In this document: positions 17,740 through 27,889 of the stretch, in pieces
Layout: each line of letters opens with the position of its first letter
Numbering within the stretch: position 1 is the first letter of the stretch
Source of the DNA: Chloroflexota bacterium
Lineage (GTDB): Bacteria > Chloroflexota > Ktedonobacteria > Ktedonobacterales > Ktedonobacteraceae
Assembly: GCA_902812455.1 (NCBI GenBank)
Contig: CADDZH010000006.1
Span: forward strand, 23,579 to 87,578
Direction of reading: 5' to 3'
DNA: 64,000 nt
Notes under the pieces: generated by a model
The model's input: the letters and a program-made list of their open reading frames with translations, nothing else
Database searches by the model: none
What the model was told of the DNA's origin: nothing
Made by a program: the position numbers and the translations under genes

Positions 17740-19098
17740 ATGTATATAATTTTTGCAGACAACGTGGGAAACCAACTCCTGCATGGTATCCTTTCACTGC
17801 AGTTCCTGGAGTTCGTGGTTGCTTTCATCTCGTTCTTTGGCTTTGTGCTGACGAGCGCGGCGCTGCTTGTCTATGTCGAGCGCAAGTTTATGGCCTGGAT
17901 GCAGGATCGCTACGGCCCGCTCCACGTCGGTCCCCACGGGATTCTGCAATCGGTGGCCGATGTCGGCAAGCTGCTGCTGAAAGAAGACATCCACGCGGCG
18001 CAATCCGATAAAGCAGTTTTCCTGCTGTCTCCTTCGGTGTTCCTCGCGCCGATCATCGCCTCCTTTGCCGTCCTGCCGCTCTCACCCTATATAAGCCTTC
18101 CCGGCACGGCTCTGGCTACAGGCCTTGTCTACTATGTAGCTATGAGTTCGATCGATGTGGTGGGAGTGGTTATGGCAGGCTGGGGCTCGAATAACAAATA
18201 TTCATTAATTGGCGGCCTGCGCTCTGCCGCGCAGATGATTTCCTACGAATTGCCGCTGATGCTTGCGCTTATCGGCGTGATTATGCTTACCAGCATCCTC
18301 GAGAATTCTGGCATTGGCACAATCTCAATCAGGGATATTATCAATTACCAGAACGCCTGGCCGAGCAAGGGGGTTGGCATCCCTGTCCTGGATTTCATCT
18401 TCCAGGGTTTTACTCCCTGGGCCTGGTTTTTCCTGGTACAGCCGTTGATGCTCGTCATCTACTACACATGCGGGCTGGCCGAGACGAACCGCTCGCCTTT
18501 CGATCTGCCGGAAGCGGAATCAGAGCTGGTCGCTGGCTATCTCACCGAATATAGCGGCATGCGCTGGGCGATGTTCTACCTCGGCGAATATGGCAACATG
18601 ACGATTGTCTCGGCCATCACGGCCTTCCTGTTCCTGGGTGGCTGGTCCGGCCCCGGCGTCGTCTACCTGGTCAACCTGCCTGGCTTCGGCTGGCACTTGC
18701 TCGGTAACTTGCTCGCCCTGGGATACCTCATACTCAAAATCTATGGACTGTGCCTGGTCTTCATCTGGGTGCGTACCACGCTGCCCCGCCTGCGCGCCGA
18801 CCAGTTGATGCAGTACGCCTGGTTGATCCTTATTCCAGCCACGCTGGGCAATATCCTGCTCACGGGCGCGCTCTACCTGATCATTTCTAGCTTTGGCCTG
18901 GGCAGCTCGACCAACCTGGTGTTCCTCATCGTGACGGGCGTTATCAACTGGATTTTGCTCTTTGGCTACATCCAGATTTTAAGGCGCGCAACAGTTGCCA
19001 CCACGCGACACGCACGGGCTCCTGCGATCCGCGCCCAGCGGCTTGCTACGGCTGCGCAGATCCCGGAGCGCGCCGGCGCAACCGGTGGCGGCCAATAA
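17740..19098 (+). CDS. nuoH: NADH-quinone oxidoreductase subunit H
   Basis: 452-aa membrane subunit that connects the Q-module to the proton-pumping arm. It has about eight TM helices with the signatures VYVERKFMAWMQDRYGP, DVGKLLLKED, and AETNRSPFDLPEAESELVAG followed by YSGMRWAMFYLGEY. The C-terminal ~35 residues are a basic, Ala/Arg-rich tail beyond the usual end. ATG 17740 follows GGAGTAAGG. It is the last gene of this nuo block, ending at a terminator; nuoB, E, F, G, I and J-N are not in the window. Confidence 0.95.
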   Translation: MYIIFADNVGNQLLHGILSLQFLEFVVAFISFFGFVLTSAALLVYVERKFMAWMQDRYGPLHVGPHGILQSVADVGKLLLKEDIHAAQSDKAVFLLSPSVFLAPIIASFAVLPLSPYISLPGTALATGLVYYVAMSSIDVVGVVMAGWGSNNKYSLIGGLRSAAQMISYELPLMLALIGVIMLTSILENSGIGTISIRDIINYQNAWPSKGVGIPVLDFIFQGFTPWAWFFLVQPLMLVIYYTCGLAETNRSPFDLPEAESELVAGYLTEYSGMRWAMFYLGEYGNMTIVSAITAFLFLGGWSGPGVVYLVNLPGFGWHLLGNLLALGYLILKIYGLCLVFIWVRTTLPRLRADQLMQYAWLILIPATLGNILLTGALYLIISSFGLGSSTNLVFLIVTGVINWILLFGYIQILRRATVATTRHARAPAIRAQRLATAAQIPERAGATGGGQ

Positions 19099-19108
19099 AA
19101 GGGCAATA

Positions 19109-19140
19109 AAAAGAGGCGCAATCTCAATGCGCCTCTTTTT
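19109..19140. terminator. Bidirectional rho-independent terminator
   Basis: Stem AAGAGGCGCA/TGCGCCTCTT with a 7-base loop (19111-19137), flanked by A-rich sequence on the left and TTTTT on the right. It serves nuoH on the plus strand and the convergent MBL-Rieske gene on the minus strand, whose stop lies inside the loop. Confidence 0.9.
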
Positions 19141-20773
19141 GCGCTATCTCCTTCTCCGGCCTGTACCAGCAGTGCTTGCACTTCGCGCTGGGAGGAGTGA
19201 CCCATTCCTTGACAGGCTCGCCGCCCTCTTGAACCGGGTGCCCATCCTGATCGATGCGCTGTGAGAACAGCTTGCGGTCATCGGATGTCAGGCAGCGCCC
19301 GGTCGCCAGCTCGAACTGCCAGCCATGCATGGTGCAGGTCAGGATGCCATCCTCGATCCTGCCAAAGCGCGTCAAATCGGCCTTCATATGCGGGCAGCGC
19401 CGCTGGATGCGATAGCCATCGACCTCCCAGAACTGCTGCTCTGGCGAGCGCTCGGCATAGTAGCCCTCGATATATTGAATGCGCTCAGGTGTGAGGCCCT
19501 TAAAGAAATTATAGAGGTACTCATTGTAAGGCCCCTTGCGTTCGGCTTTGAAACGACACGAGAGGAAAAGGTCATTCACCCAGTCCTCCACGTGCCGGAT
19601 AATGCTGGATTCAAGCAAGGCCGGATCGACCTTGAAGCGGTATTCCCATTCCTCACCATTCCAGGGATAGACCCGCCGCTGCTGGTAGTCGATCACCACA
19701 GCCTGCTCGCCACAGTCAAGCAGCAAGCGCCCGTTAATGCCGACACAGGTGATATCGGCCTGCTTCAGTAACGGCTCGAACCAATCGCGCAGCGACGACA
19801 CAATATCCACCTGGCCGCGTGGCCATGAGGCCTTGGCAGCCTCGATGACTGGCCGCTTGCGCTGCTGGTAGGCCTCAAGATAGGCACGCTTGTCGCGAAA
19901 GATAGCTTGCACCTGCTCGTCAGGCAGCGGATGGGCTATCGTGCAGGAGCCTTTGTTGATGGTGGCGACGCTGCCAGGAATCATCAGCCGGCCATTGTCA
20001 TAGCCATGCTCCTGCATATACTCGATAAAAACTGTCTGATCGGGAAATGTATTGGTTGGGTCGCGATCAAAGTCGTTCATGTGAAACAGGTCATCATCCA
20101 GGAAACAGGGCGGCCCGGCAGAGGGTATGACAAATGTTGCGCCGATCTGCTGGGCATAGCGCAGAGCGCGCGCCATCTCATTTTCGCGCTTCTTGCGCCC
20201 CAGCGCCTGCATCATCTTCTCAGGGAAGAGGTAGACCATTGGATACCAGATCGCGCCAGAAAATTGCAGGAAGTGAGCATCATAAGGGCCGAGGTCTACC
20301 AGCATGTCTATATCTATAGGACGCGAATCGTTCTGATCGAAAATGCGCGTCTCGCCATCATCGAGGATCAAACCGGAATCGCCGAGAGGGCCATCTGTAG
20401 GCGCCACCATGGCTACAATGGTAAAACGCAGGCCATCAATCTCAACAGGAACGCTATTTTTCGTCTCGATGAACTTCGTAAAGCCAACTTCGCGCAAAGC
20501 TCGTTCCTGCAAGCCCAGGGGAAAATCCGGCAAAAGAACCGTTGCCTCTTTCCAGACATGCTCGCGCAGGAACTGTGGATCGAAGTGATCATGATGGATA
20601 TGCGAAAGATAAAGATAAGTAGGTTTGCTGAGTTTTTCTATATCCACATCTTCATTGCTGGGAAAAGGAAACCATGAAGCAAAGTAGGCAGGATTGAACC
20701 AGGGATCGCAGAGAATGCTGCCATGTTTTGTTTCAATAAACAGGCCAGCCTGGCCAAGAAATGTAATATCCAT
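19124..20773 (-). CDS. MBL-fold hydrolase fused to a C-terminal Rieske [2Fe-2S] domain
   Basis: 549 aa. The N-terminal UlaG/CMAH-like metallo-beta-lactamase fold has FLGQAGLFIETKHGSILCDPW and the metal site SHIHHDHFD (~57-65). The C-terminal Rieske domain (~455-510) has CPHMKADLTRFG and CTMHGWQFELATGRC, giving the C-x-H...C-x2-H cluster ligands. A final KCKHCW motif lies near residue 536. The domain pair recalls CMP-Neu5Ac hydroxylase, but there the Rieske part is N-terminal. It is probably a redox-dependent hydroxylase or hydrolase; the substrate is unknown. The downstream gene in the same direction is murI's neighbour only by position. Confidence 0.85.
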   Translation of the reverse strand: MDITFLGQAGLFIETKHGSILCDPWFNPAYFASWFPFPSNEDVDIEKLSKPTYLYLSHIHHDHFDPQFLREHVWKEATVLLPDFPLGLQERALREVGFTKFIETKNSVPVEIDGLRFTIVAMVAPTDGPLGDSGLILDDGETRIFDQNDSRPIDIDMLVDLGPYDAHFLQFSGAIWYPMVYLFPEKMMQALGRKKRENEMARALRYAQQIGATFVIPSAGPPCFLDDDLFHMNDFDRDPTNTFPDQTVFIEYMQEHGYDNGRLMIPGSVATINKGSCTIAHPLPDEQVQAIFRDKRAYLEAYQQRKRPVIEAAKASWPRGQVDIVSSLRDWFEPLLKQADITCVGINGRLLLDCGEQAVVIDYQQRRVYPWNGEEWEYRFKVDPALLESSIIRHVEDWVNDLFLSCRFKAERKGPYNEYLYNFFKGLTPERIQYIEGYYAERSPEQQFWEVDGYRIQRRCPHMKADLTRFGRIEDGILTCTMHGWQFELATGRCLTSDDRKLFSQRIDQDGHPVQEGGEPVKEWVTPPSAKCKHCWYRPEKEIAQKEAH

Positions 20774-20782
20774 GAAGACTCC

Positions 20783-21757
20783 TTACAATTGAACAGCACG
20801 AGAATCAATAGAATACCCCAATATTTTAGCGCCGTTGCCGCTAAACGCAACGGGGTCGCCGCTACACCATATCTGCAGTTCGCCCTTGCCAGTATCACCA
20901 GGGCCAACCTGGCACGCTAATCCCTCGGCCTCCAGCACAGCGCGCGTCCGCCGGGCAACAGCAGCGCCGCTATCAATGACCAGCACATGCTGGCCAACCA
21001 CTCGCTCGATGACAGGCCGCAGGGCCGGGAAGTGCGTGCAGCCAAGCACCAGCACATCGATATCTTGTTGCAAGAGAGGCAGCAGCGCCTGCCGCACGGT
21101 CTCCTCTACAACGGGGCCATCCAGCTTCCCCTCTTCGACCAGGGTCACCAGCTCGGGACAGCCGGCAGTATATACCTGGATTCCTGCGGCGAATTGATCG
21201 ATCAGGTGGCGCAGGTAAACCGCCTTCGAGGCGTGATTGGTCGCCGCTACCCCTATGTGTCCTGTACGAGTGGCGCGGGCTGCCGGTTTCACCGCTGGAA
21301 CGACGCCCACAAAGGGCACCGAGGGGAACGTAGCGCGCAGCGCAGATAGCGCGGCCTGCGAGGCTGTATTGCAGGCAACCACGACCAGCTTTGCTCCTTG
21401 CTCGATGAGGAACCGGCATCCCGCGATGGAAAGTTCGGTGATTTCGGCGTCCGTGCGCATTCCATACGGGCAATGTGCGGTATCAGCGAAGTACAGGTAG
21501 CGCTCATGGGGAAGCTCCTCTTGCAATGCTGAAAGGATCGTCAACCCGCCTGCCCCTGAATCGAACACACCGATAGGGGCATTGCATGGAAGGAGCCGGA
21601 CGGGCGCCCATAAAGGTCCACCACCCCGCTCCGCATCCACCTTCGCCCCTACTATACTACGATCCGTATCCTGCACGGCATGGTTTTGGGAAAAAGATCT
21701 GCTCAGCCCGCTTCCCCCTCGCGCCGCTCCTCTCTGATTTTGGTCGTTAACATTCAT
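20783..21757 (-). CDS. murI: Glutamate racemase with repeat-derived N-terminal extension
   Basis: Converts L-glutamate to D-glutamate for peptidoglycan. The core runs from APIGVFDSGAGGLTIL (~residue 59), with the first catalytic Cys in VVVACNTAS and the second in VLGCTHFP. The C terminus is normal in length. The 55-60 residues before the core are odd: their DNA at 21597-21670 is a copy of an intergenic repeat also found at 63813-63882. ATG 21757 lies 16 bp after the mutase stop; a GTG at 21640-21642 inside the repeat is another possible start (VDAERGG). It belongs to a minus-strand run with the mutase and biotin carrier genes. Confidence 0.88.
   Translation of the reverse strand: MNVNDQNQRGAARGGSGLSRSFSQNHAVQDTDRSIVGAKVDAERGGGPLWAPVRLLPCNAPIGVFDSGAGGLTILSALQEELPHERYLYFADTAHCPYGMRTDAEITELSIAGCRFLIEQGAKLVVVACNTASQAALSALRATFPSVPFVGVVPAVKPAARATRTGHIGVAATNHASKAVYLRHLIDQFAAGIQVYTAGCPELVTLVEEGKLDGPVVEETVRQALLPLLQQDIDVLVLGCTHFPALRPVIERVVGQHVLVIDSGAAVARRTRAVLEAEGLACQVGPGDTGKGELQIWCSGDPVAFSGNGAKILGYSIDSRAVQL
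21597..21670. repeat. ~72-bp dispersed repeat copy inside murI 5' region
   Basis: Aligns over its whole length with 63813-63882 at roughly 85% identity by eye, with shared blocks such as CGGACGGGCG, CCATAAAGG, CCCCGCTCC and CGCCCCTACTATAC. It is read as part of the murI N-terminal extension. Confidence 0.85.
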
Positions 21758-21773
21758 AATTGATGCTCTACAT

Positions 21774-23459
21774 TTATTCAACGGAGCGAAATTCACGCTG
21801 CTCGCCAAAGACGCGGCGCATGGCATCGCTTATTTCTCCCAGTGTGGCATAAGCCTCGACCGCCTGAATGATGAATGGGAGAAGATTGTCATTACCGGCA
21901 GCAGCCTGCTCGAGAGCCGAGATGGCCTGCTGCACTCGCTCATTGTCGCGTCGCTCTCGCAGCGCGGCCAGCCTGGCACCCTGCCGCCGCCCTACTTCGG
22001 GATCAACTCGCAATAGCTCAGGCCGCCCTTCTTCCCCTCCCACGAAGCGATTGACTCCCACGACAACCGTGTGGCCTTCTTCCAGGGAGCGCTGGTAATC
22101 GTAAGCCGATTGTTCGATCTCGGCCTGCATGAAGCCTCGCTCAATGGCTCGGACGCTGCCACCCAGGGCATCGATCTTCTCGATATATTGCCATGCCCGC
22201 TCCTCTATAGCATCGGTCAGTGACTCAATATAATACGATCCAGCAAGCGGGTCAACCACATCGGCCACACCCGTCTCGTAGGCCAGTACCTGCTGCGTGC
22301 GCAGGGCGATGCGCGCGGACTCTTCAGTAGGGAGCGAAAGCGCCTCGTCCTTTGAGTTGGTATGCAGGGACTGCGTGCCGCCAAGCACAGCAGCCAGGGC
22401 CTGGTAGGCTGTACGCACGATATTGTTATCCGGCTGCTGGGCTGTCAGGGTCGAACCGGCAGTCTGGGTATGAAAACGCAGCATCATAGAGCGCGGGTCC
22501 TGGGCATGAAAGCGGTCGCGCATGATGTGCGCCCACATACGCCGCGCCGCACGGAACTTGGCAACTTCTTCAAACAGGTTATTGTGGCTGTTGAAGAAGA
22601 AAGATAGCTGGCCTGCAAATCTATCGACATCCAGGCCAGCATCGATGGCGGCCTGGACATAGGCGATGGCATTGGAGAGCGTGAAAGCCACTTCCTGCAC
22701 GGCAGTCGCTCCTGCCTCGCGCATATGATATCCGCTGATGCTAATGGTGTTCCAGCGTGGGAGATGCTCGGCGCAGTAGCGGAAAATATCGGTGACGATG
22801 CGCATGGAGGCTCTGGGCGGGTAGATGTAGGTGCCACGAGCGATGTACTCTTTCAAGATGTCGTTCTGGACAGTGCCGGAAAGTTTGCGCACATCGGCGC
22901 CCTGTTTTTTGGCGACCGCGATATAAAGGGCCAGTAGAATGCTAGCTGTGGCGTTGATGGTCATCGACGTGCTGACACGTTCGAGCGGCAAGCCATTGAG
23001 CAGCGTTTCCATGTCTTCAAGGCTGGAGATCGAGACGCCAACCTTGCCGACTTCGCCCTCGGCCAGAGGATTATCGGCGTCATAGCCCATCTGGGTGGGG
23101 AGGTCGAAAGCGACGGAGAGGCCGGTTGTTCCTTGCGAGAGCAAGAAATGGTAGCGTTTATTTGACTCTTCTGCCGTGCTAAAGCCGGCATACTGGCGCA
23201 TCGTCCAGAAACGCGAGCGATACATGCCGGGATGAATGCCTCTGGTGAAAGGAAACTCACCTGGATAGCCCAGCATGGTATGGGGATCAAAGCCCTGCAG
23301 GTCTTCCTGGGTAGCCAGGTCTGGCACTTCGATGCCCGAACTTGTCTCAAATTGCTGCTTGCGTTGCGCGGCTTTCTCCTTTGCGCTGCGAGCCGTTGTC
23401 TCGCGCCACTCTTCGACGTTCTTGCTGATATGCAACTCGTGATCCGTAGCCATAGCCAT
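21774..23459 (-). CDS. Methylmalonyl-CoA mutase-type acyl-CoA mutase, large subunit
   Basis: Catalytic TIM-barrel subunit of a B12-dependent acyl-CoA mutase. [17 protein letters not shown] leads into the family phrases [28 protein letters not shown] and LPTQMGYD (~80-130), then [10 protein letters not shown] and [12 protein letters not shown]. At ~561 aa it lacks the C-terminal B12-binding domain, as is usual for split two-subunit enzymes; the small subunit is not in the window. Starts at 23459 or 23453 both follow AAAGGAG, the latter with better spacing. The biotin carrier gene upstream points to propionate or branched-chain acyl-CoA metabolism. Confidence 0.92.
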   Translation of the reverse strand: MAMATDHELHISKNVEEWRETTARSAKEKAAQRKQQFETSSGIEVPDLATQEDLQGFDPHTMLGYPGEFPFTRGIHPGMYRSRFWTMRQYAGFSTAEESNKRYHFLLSQGTTGLSVAFDLPTQMGYDADNPLAEGEVGKVGVSISSLEDMETLLNGLPLERVSTSMTINATASILLALYIAVAKKQGADVRKLSGTVQNDILKEYIARGTYIYPPRASMRIVTDIFRYCAEHLPRWNTISISGYHMREAGATAVQEVAFTLSNAIAYVQAAIDAGLDVDRFAGQLSFFFNSHNNLFEEVAKFRAARRMWAHIMRDRFHAQDPRSMMLRFHTQTAGSTLTAQQPDNNIVRTAYQALAAVLGGTQSLHTNSKDEALSLPTEESARIALRTQQVLAYETGVADVVDPLAGSYYIESLTDAIEERAWQYIEKIDALGGSVRAIERGFMQAEIEQSAYDYQRSLEEGHTVVVGVNRFVGGEEGRPELLRVDPEVGRRQGARLAALRERRDNERVQQAISALEQAAAGNDNLLPFIIQAVEAYATLGEISDAMRRVFGEQREFRSVE

Positions 23460-23497
23460 GTCTCCTTTCAATGGCATTATAGCATAAGGATAGAGAG

Positions 23498-24061
23498 CTA
23501 TTCCCCTTGGATCACGACTAAGACATCGCCCTGGTTGACCGTCTGGCCCTGGCTCACTTTGACCTCTTTCAGGGTGCCGGCGATTGGAGAAGCCAGATCG
23601 TTCTCCATCTTCATGGCCTCCAGCACCACTACCGTCTGGCCTCGCGTCACTTTCGCGCCTACCTCTAAGGGAATGCCTATCACCAGCCCCGGCATGGGAG
23701 CGCGTACTCTGGCCTCGCCTGTATCACGCGCTGATTTTGCCGCGCCGGCCAGCGCCTTCTCGCGCTCGTCTTCAACCCGCACCTCGAAACGCTGGCCAGC
23801 AAACAGGATTTCATAGACCTGGCTCCCATCCTCATCCAACTCGGGCAGGCGACGCGCAAAAATTTCGTAGGATTTGCTATCGATAATGAGGCTAAAACGA
23901 CCACCCGTACTCGCCTGCCCCTTGCTATCAGCCGCCAGAGGAGCAATAGAGCGCCAATCAATCTTGTAGTGTACTTCATCAATTATGACTTCCCGTTGCG
24001 GGCTGCTCTCACCTGTATCGACCCGGTGAGCATGGTCATTGATAGTGGCAATATATGGCAT
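23498..24061 (-). CDS. Biotin carboxyl carrier protein of an acyl-CoA carboxylase
   Basis: 187 aa. The C-terminal biotinyl domain has VRAPMPGLV and the biotinylation motif EAMKMEN (Lys is the modified residue, ~residue 152). An N-terminal ~100-residue domain ([18 protein letters not shown]) resembles the linker part of biotin-dependent carboxylase alpha subunits. It carries carboxyl groups between biotin carboxylase and carboxyltransferase. ATG 24061 follows AAAGAGGG; a longer frame extends upstream without a good start. It lies 38 bp before the mutase gene, fitting a propionyl-CoA to methylmalonyl-CoA to succinyl-CoA route. Confidence 0.88.
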   Translation of the reverse strand: MPYIATINDHAHRVDTGESSPQREVIIDEVHYKIDWRSIAPLAADSKGQASTGGRFSLIIDSKSYEIFARRLPELDEDGSQVYEILFAGQRFEVRVEDEREKALAGAAKSARDTGEARVRAPMPGLVIGIPLEVGAKVTRGQTVVVLEAMKMENDLASPIAGTLKEVKVSQGQTVNQGDVLVVIQGE

Positions 24062-24243
24062 GGCTGTACCCTCTTTTTCTGATATTGTATCACGATGGAC
24101 CTGCATCATTTGATGTTGATAAAGCCAAAATTCTAACACATCTCTAATATTTCTCCTACGTGGTTCTAACACATCCTATGGCAAAATGTTGGCAGAACAA
24201 ACAGGCAAAGGGCGTACCAGCAGAAGCGCTGAGGCAAGAGGCA

Positions 24244-24486
24244 ATGTACACACAGGGTAATCAAGTCCAGGCGACCAATCATCACAATCATGAATACGTG
24301 CATCACACGCGGCAGCCAAAGCGCTGTGCAAACTGCGATATCGAGATTCTGTGGTCTCCGGTGGTCGTGGAGGGCAAGACCTTTTGTTGTACCGGCTGCG
24401 CTGCTGGTGGCCCTTGCAATTGTGATTACTCCCAGTATCGTTCAGTCAATATTGCCGGGGTTATCCATTACCTTGAGCATGACTGA
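24244..24486 (+). CDS. Small Cys/His-rich metal-binding protein
   Basis: ~80 aa with a His-rich N terminus (NHHNHEYVHH) and a cysteine array RCANCDIEI...GKTFCCTGCAAGGPCNC, likely to bind zinc or another metal. The longer frame opens at GTG 24160 or ATG 24178. ATG 24244 has GAGGCAAGAGGC ahead of it. No specific family is recognised. It lies just upstream of groES, codirectional, with a weak hairpin between. Confidence 0.6.
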   Translation: MYTQGNQVQATNHHNHEYVHHTRQPKRCANCDIEILWSPVVVEGKTFCCTGCAAGGPCNCDYSQYRSVNIAGVIHYLEHD

Positions 24487-24512
24487 AACGAGCAATGGTA
24501 ATCCCTTTTTTT
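24464..24512 (+). terminator. Weak hairpin with T-tract before groES
   Basis: ATTACC-TTG (24467-24475) pairs with CAATGGTAAT (24493-24502, one bulge), followed by seven T. It overlaps the 3' end of the preceding small gene. The stem is short, so this is tentative. Confidence 0.4.
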
Positions 24513-24547
24513 AACCTACATACATTGAATGAAAGGAAGTGGAGACT

Positions 24548-24838
24548 GTGGCCAAAATTCGTCCTGTTGGTGACCGCGTGGTGGTAAAACCGGCGGCCAG
24601 AGAAGAAGTGACCAAAAGCGGGATCGTGATACCGGATACCGCTAAGGAGAAGCCCCAGGAGGGGACGGTCATTGCTGTCGGTAGTGGGCGCCTGCTGGAT
24701 AATGGCGACCGCGCAGCAATAGACGTTCGCGAAGGTGATCGTGTGCTCTTCGCCAAGTATGGCGGGACCGAGTTCAAGCTGGATGGTGAAGAGTACCTGG
24801 TGCTCAAAGAAAATGACATCCTGGCCGTTATTGGCTAA
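24548..24838 (+). CDS. groES: Co-chaperonin GroES
   Basis: 96-aa GroES that caps the GroEL cage. It has [13 protein letters not shown] at the N terminus, the mobile loop region [12 protein letters not shown] and C-terminal [19 protein letters not shown] 24548 is preferred, with AAAGGAAGTGGAG upstream; a GTG at 24539 is in the same frame. No CIRCE operator is visible upstream. GroEL follows after 35 bp. Confidence 0.95.
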   Translation: MAKIRPVGDRVVVKPAAREEVTKSGIVIPDTAKEKPQEGTVIAVGSGRLLDNGDRAAIDVREGDRVLFAKYGGTEFKLDGEEYLVLKENDILAVIG

Positions 24839-24846
24839 GCTTATAG

Positions 24847-26499
<1,653 letters not shown>

Positions 26500-26525
26500 C
26501 TTCTCACTTTCATCATAGATAAGAA

Positions 26526-26567
26526 GAGGCCTGCCAGATGCTGTATCACCTGGCAGGCCCTTTTTTC
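26526..26567 (+). terminator. Rho-independent terminator of groESL
   Basis: Perfect 10-bp stem GGCCTGCCAG/CTGGCAGGCC (26528-26559) followed by CTTTTTTCTT. It also lies downstream of the convergent gene at 26578. Confidence 0.92.
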
Positions 26568-26577
26568 TTCCGGCGCA

Positions 26578-27510
26578 TCAGGAGTTAGATAAGAATTTGA
26601 ACGAGCTAAGCATGGGCTGGAAGTACTTCTGGATGGCCTCTTGATATGCCACCTCGGGCGCGTAGTAGATAATGTTATAGTAGATCTTGCCGTGTTTGAC
26701 CGTCAGCGAGACGAGATGGAACAGCGTGCCATTCCCCTGGAAGTTAGCATCTTGTTCATCCCAGGTAATATTGCCAGCCTGGAGTTGCCGGGGCGTATTC
26801 GTCAAAAGCTGGAAATTGCTCACACCCTGCGCTGTACTAAAGCCCTGGAGAACTGATTGGTTCACCATCGTTGTGCTGGAAAGTTGCGCCGATGTTGCTG
26901 CCGAAAATTTCTCGATTGCTAACTCAACAGGTACTTGTTGAGAGCGGAAGTCGATAACGATATCACCAGAACCATTTGTTTGCGCAGGGTCAGCTATCCA
27001 GTCCGAGGGATATTTGATCGAGATGCTCATTTGCGAATTAGTGGCTGTCTGGAATGAAGTTGGTGTGGGTAAAAGGTTGCTTTGCGAAGAGGGCGTGGAG
27101 CTGGCAGATGGATTGGGCGTGCCGGTAGCGGCAGGGGAAGGCTGTGCCGGTGGCACAACCACCTGGGCTGGCTTCACAGAGCGTGGCGGGAACTGCCCGT
27201 TCGCATAGAGAACCCCAAGCGTAAGGGCGGCACCGAGGATTGGTGTAAAGATCAGCAGCGCTACAATGGAGAGGACACCTGCAGCGGAGCGCTTCGGCCT
27301 GCTCTGTGGTTTTGCCGTTGCGGCTGCCACACTTTGCATAGTGGGCGTAGCTGCTTCGCTCCGGCTGGCGGGCTGCCTGGGAACACTTGTTGGCCAGGGA
27401 GGCGTACCCGGAGGGAGGTAAGAGAAGAAGGCCGGGCGAACAGGCGAGCCACACTTATAACAGAACGTAGCTGACTCCTGCAAATCAGCATTACATTGCG
27501 GGCAGTTCAT
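26578..27510 (-). CDS. Zinc-ribbon membrane protein with PsbP-like C-terminal region
   Basis: 310 aa. It has an N-terminal zinc ribbon (CPQCNADLQESATFCYKCG, residues 3-21), a Pro/Ser-rich linker, one TM helix (~90-112, GVLSIVALLIFTPILGAAL), a second low-complexity linker, and an outer domain (~160-310). The phrase SISIKYPSDWIADP in that domain is typical of PsbP/LpqN-like folds. The function is unknown. The ribosome site AGGGGAG lies before ATG. It is 19 bp downstream of the 98-aa gene and in the same direction. Confidence 0.75.
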   Translation of the reverse strand: MNCPQCNADLQESATFCYKCGSPVRPAFFSYLPPGTPPWPTSVPRQPASRSEAATPTMQSVAAATAKPQSRPKRSAAGVLSIVALLIFTPILGAALTLGVLYANGQFPPRSVKPAQVVVPPAQPSPAATGTPNPSASSTPSSQSNLLPTPTSFQTATNSQMSISIKYPSDWIADPAQTNGSGDIVIDFRSQQVPVELAIEKFSAATSAQLSSTTMVNQSVLQGFSTAQGVSNFQLLTNTPRQLQAGNITWDEQDANFQGNGTLFHLVSLTVKHGKIYYNIIYYAPEVAYQEAIQKYFQPMLSSFKFLSNS

Positions 27511-27529
27511 GGTCTATCTATCTCCCCTT

Positions 27530-27826
27530 TTAACTGGTCGTTGTCTTGCTCAGGCGGCAATAAAATATCACAACACCACTACGCCGTTCGGTTATGGCTT
27601 TAATGACTTCAAGCGTAATAGGCTCCCCAATAGCAACAGGAATATCCACTTCGTCTAGCACGCGGCACTCGAAATGCCGTTCAGGATCAACGCTATCGGC
27701 AATGATACAGCGAACGTAAGGATGCTCTTCTCCTTGAAATATCGTTTGCAGCCCCGGCGTCTTTTCTAAAAGCGTTCCAGATCGCGTCATGGCGACTTTA
27801 CCCTGCTCCCCTGCTATCTTATACAT
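27530..27826 (-). CDS. Small hypothetical protein
   Basis: 98 aa (or 86 aa from ATG 27790, which has AGGGTAAAG upstream). No recognised domain. It is predicted to be mostly beta-strands, with the phrases RCIIADSVDPERHFECRV and SGVVIFYCRL. It sits between a 2-hydroxyacid dehydrogenase gene and the zinc-ribbon protein gene, all minus strand with short gaps, so it is probably cotranscribed. Confidence 0.6.
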   Translation of the reverse strand: MYKIAGEQGKVAMTRSGTLLEKTPGLQTIFQGEEHPYVRCIIADSVDPERHFECRVLDEVDIPVAIGEPITLEVIKAITERRSGVVIFYCRLSKTTTS

Positions 27827-27889
27827 CCTCTATGCATATGCACTATAAAGAAGTTGCAGGAAAATGTCAATGATTTTTGGGTGGAGAGT

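Noticed and set aside
17046..17828. 260-aa open frame antisense to nuoD
   Set aside because: It overlaps a certain nuoD and the start of nuoH; the reading frame is a result of GC-rich codons.
19907..20677. 256-aa plus-strand frame within the MBL-Rieske gene
   Set aside because: It has no recognisable motif, and the minus-strand frame carries both metal sites.
24487..24547. CIRCE (HrcA) operator before groES
   Set aside because: No TTAGCACTC-N9-GAGTGCTAA-like sequence is present in the gap or just above it.
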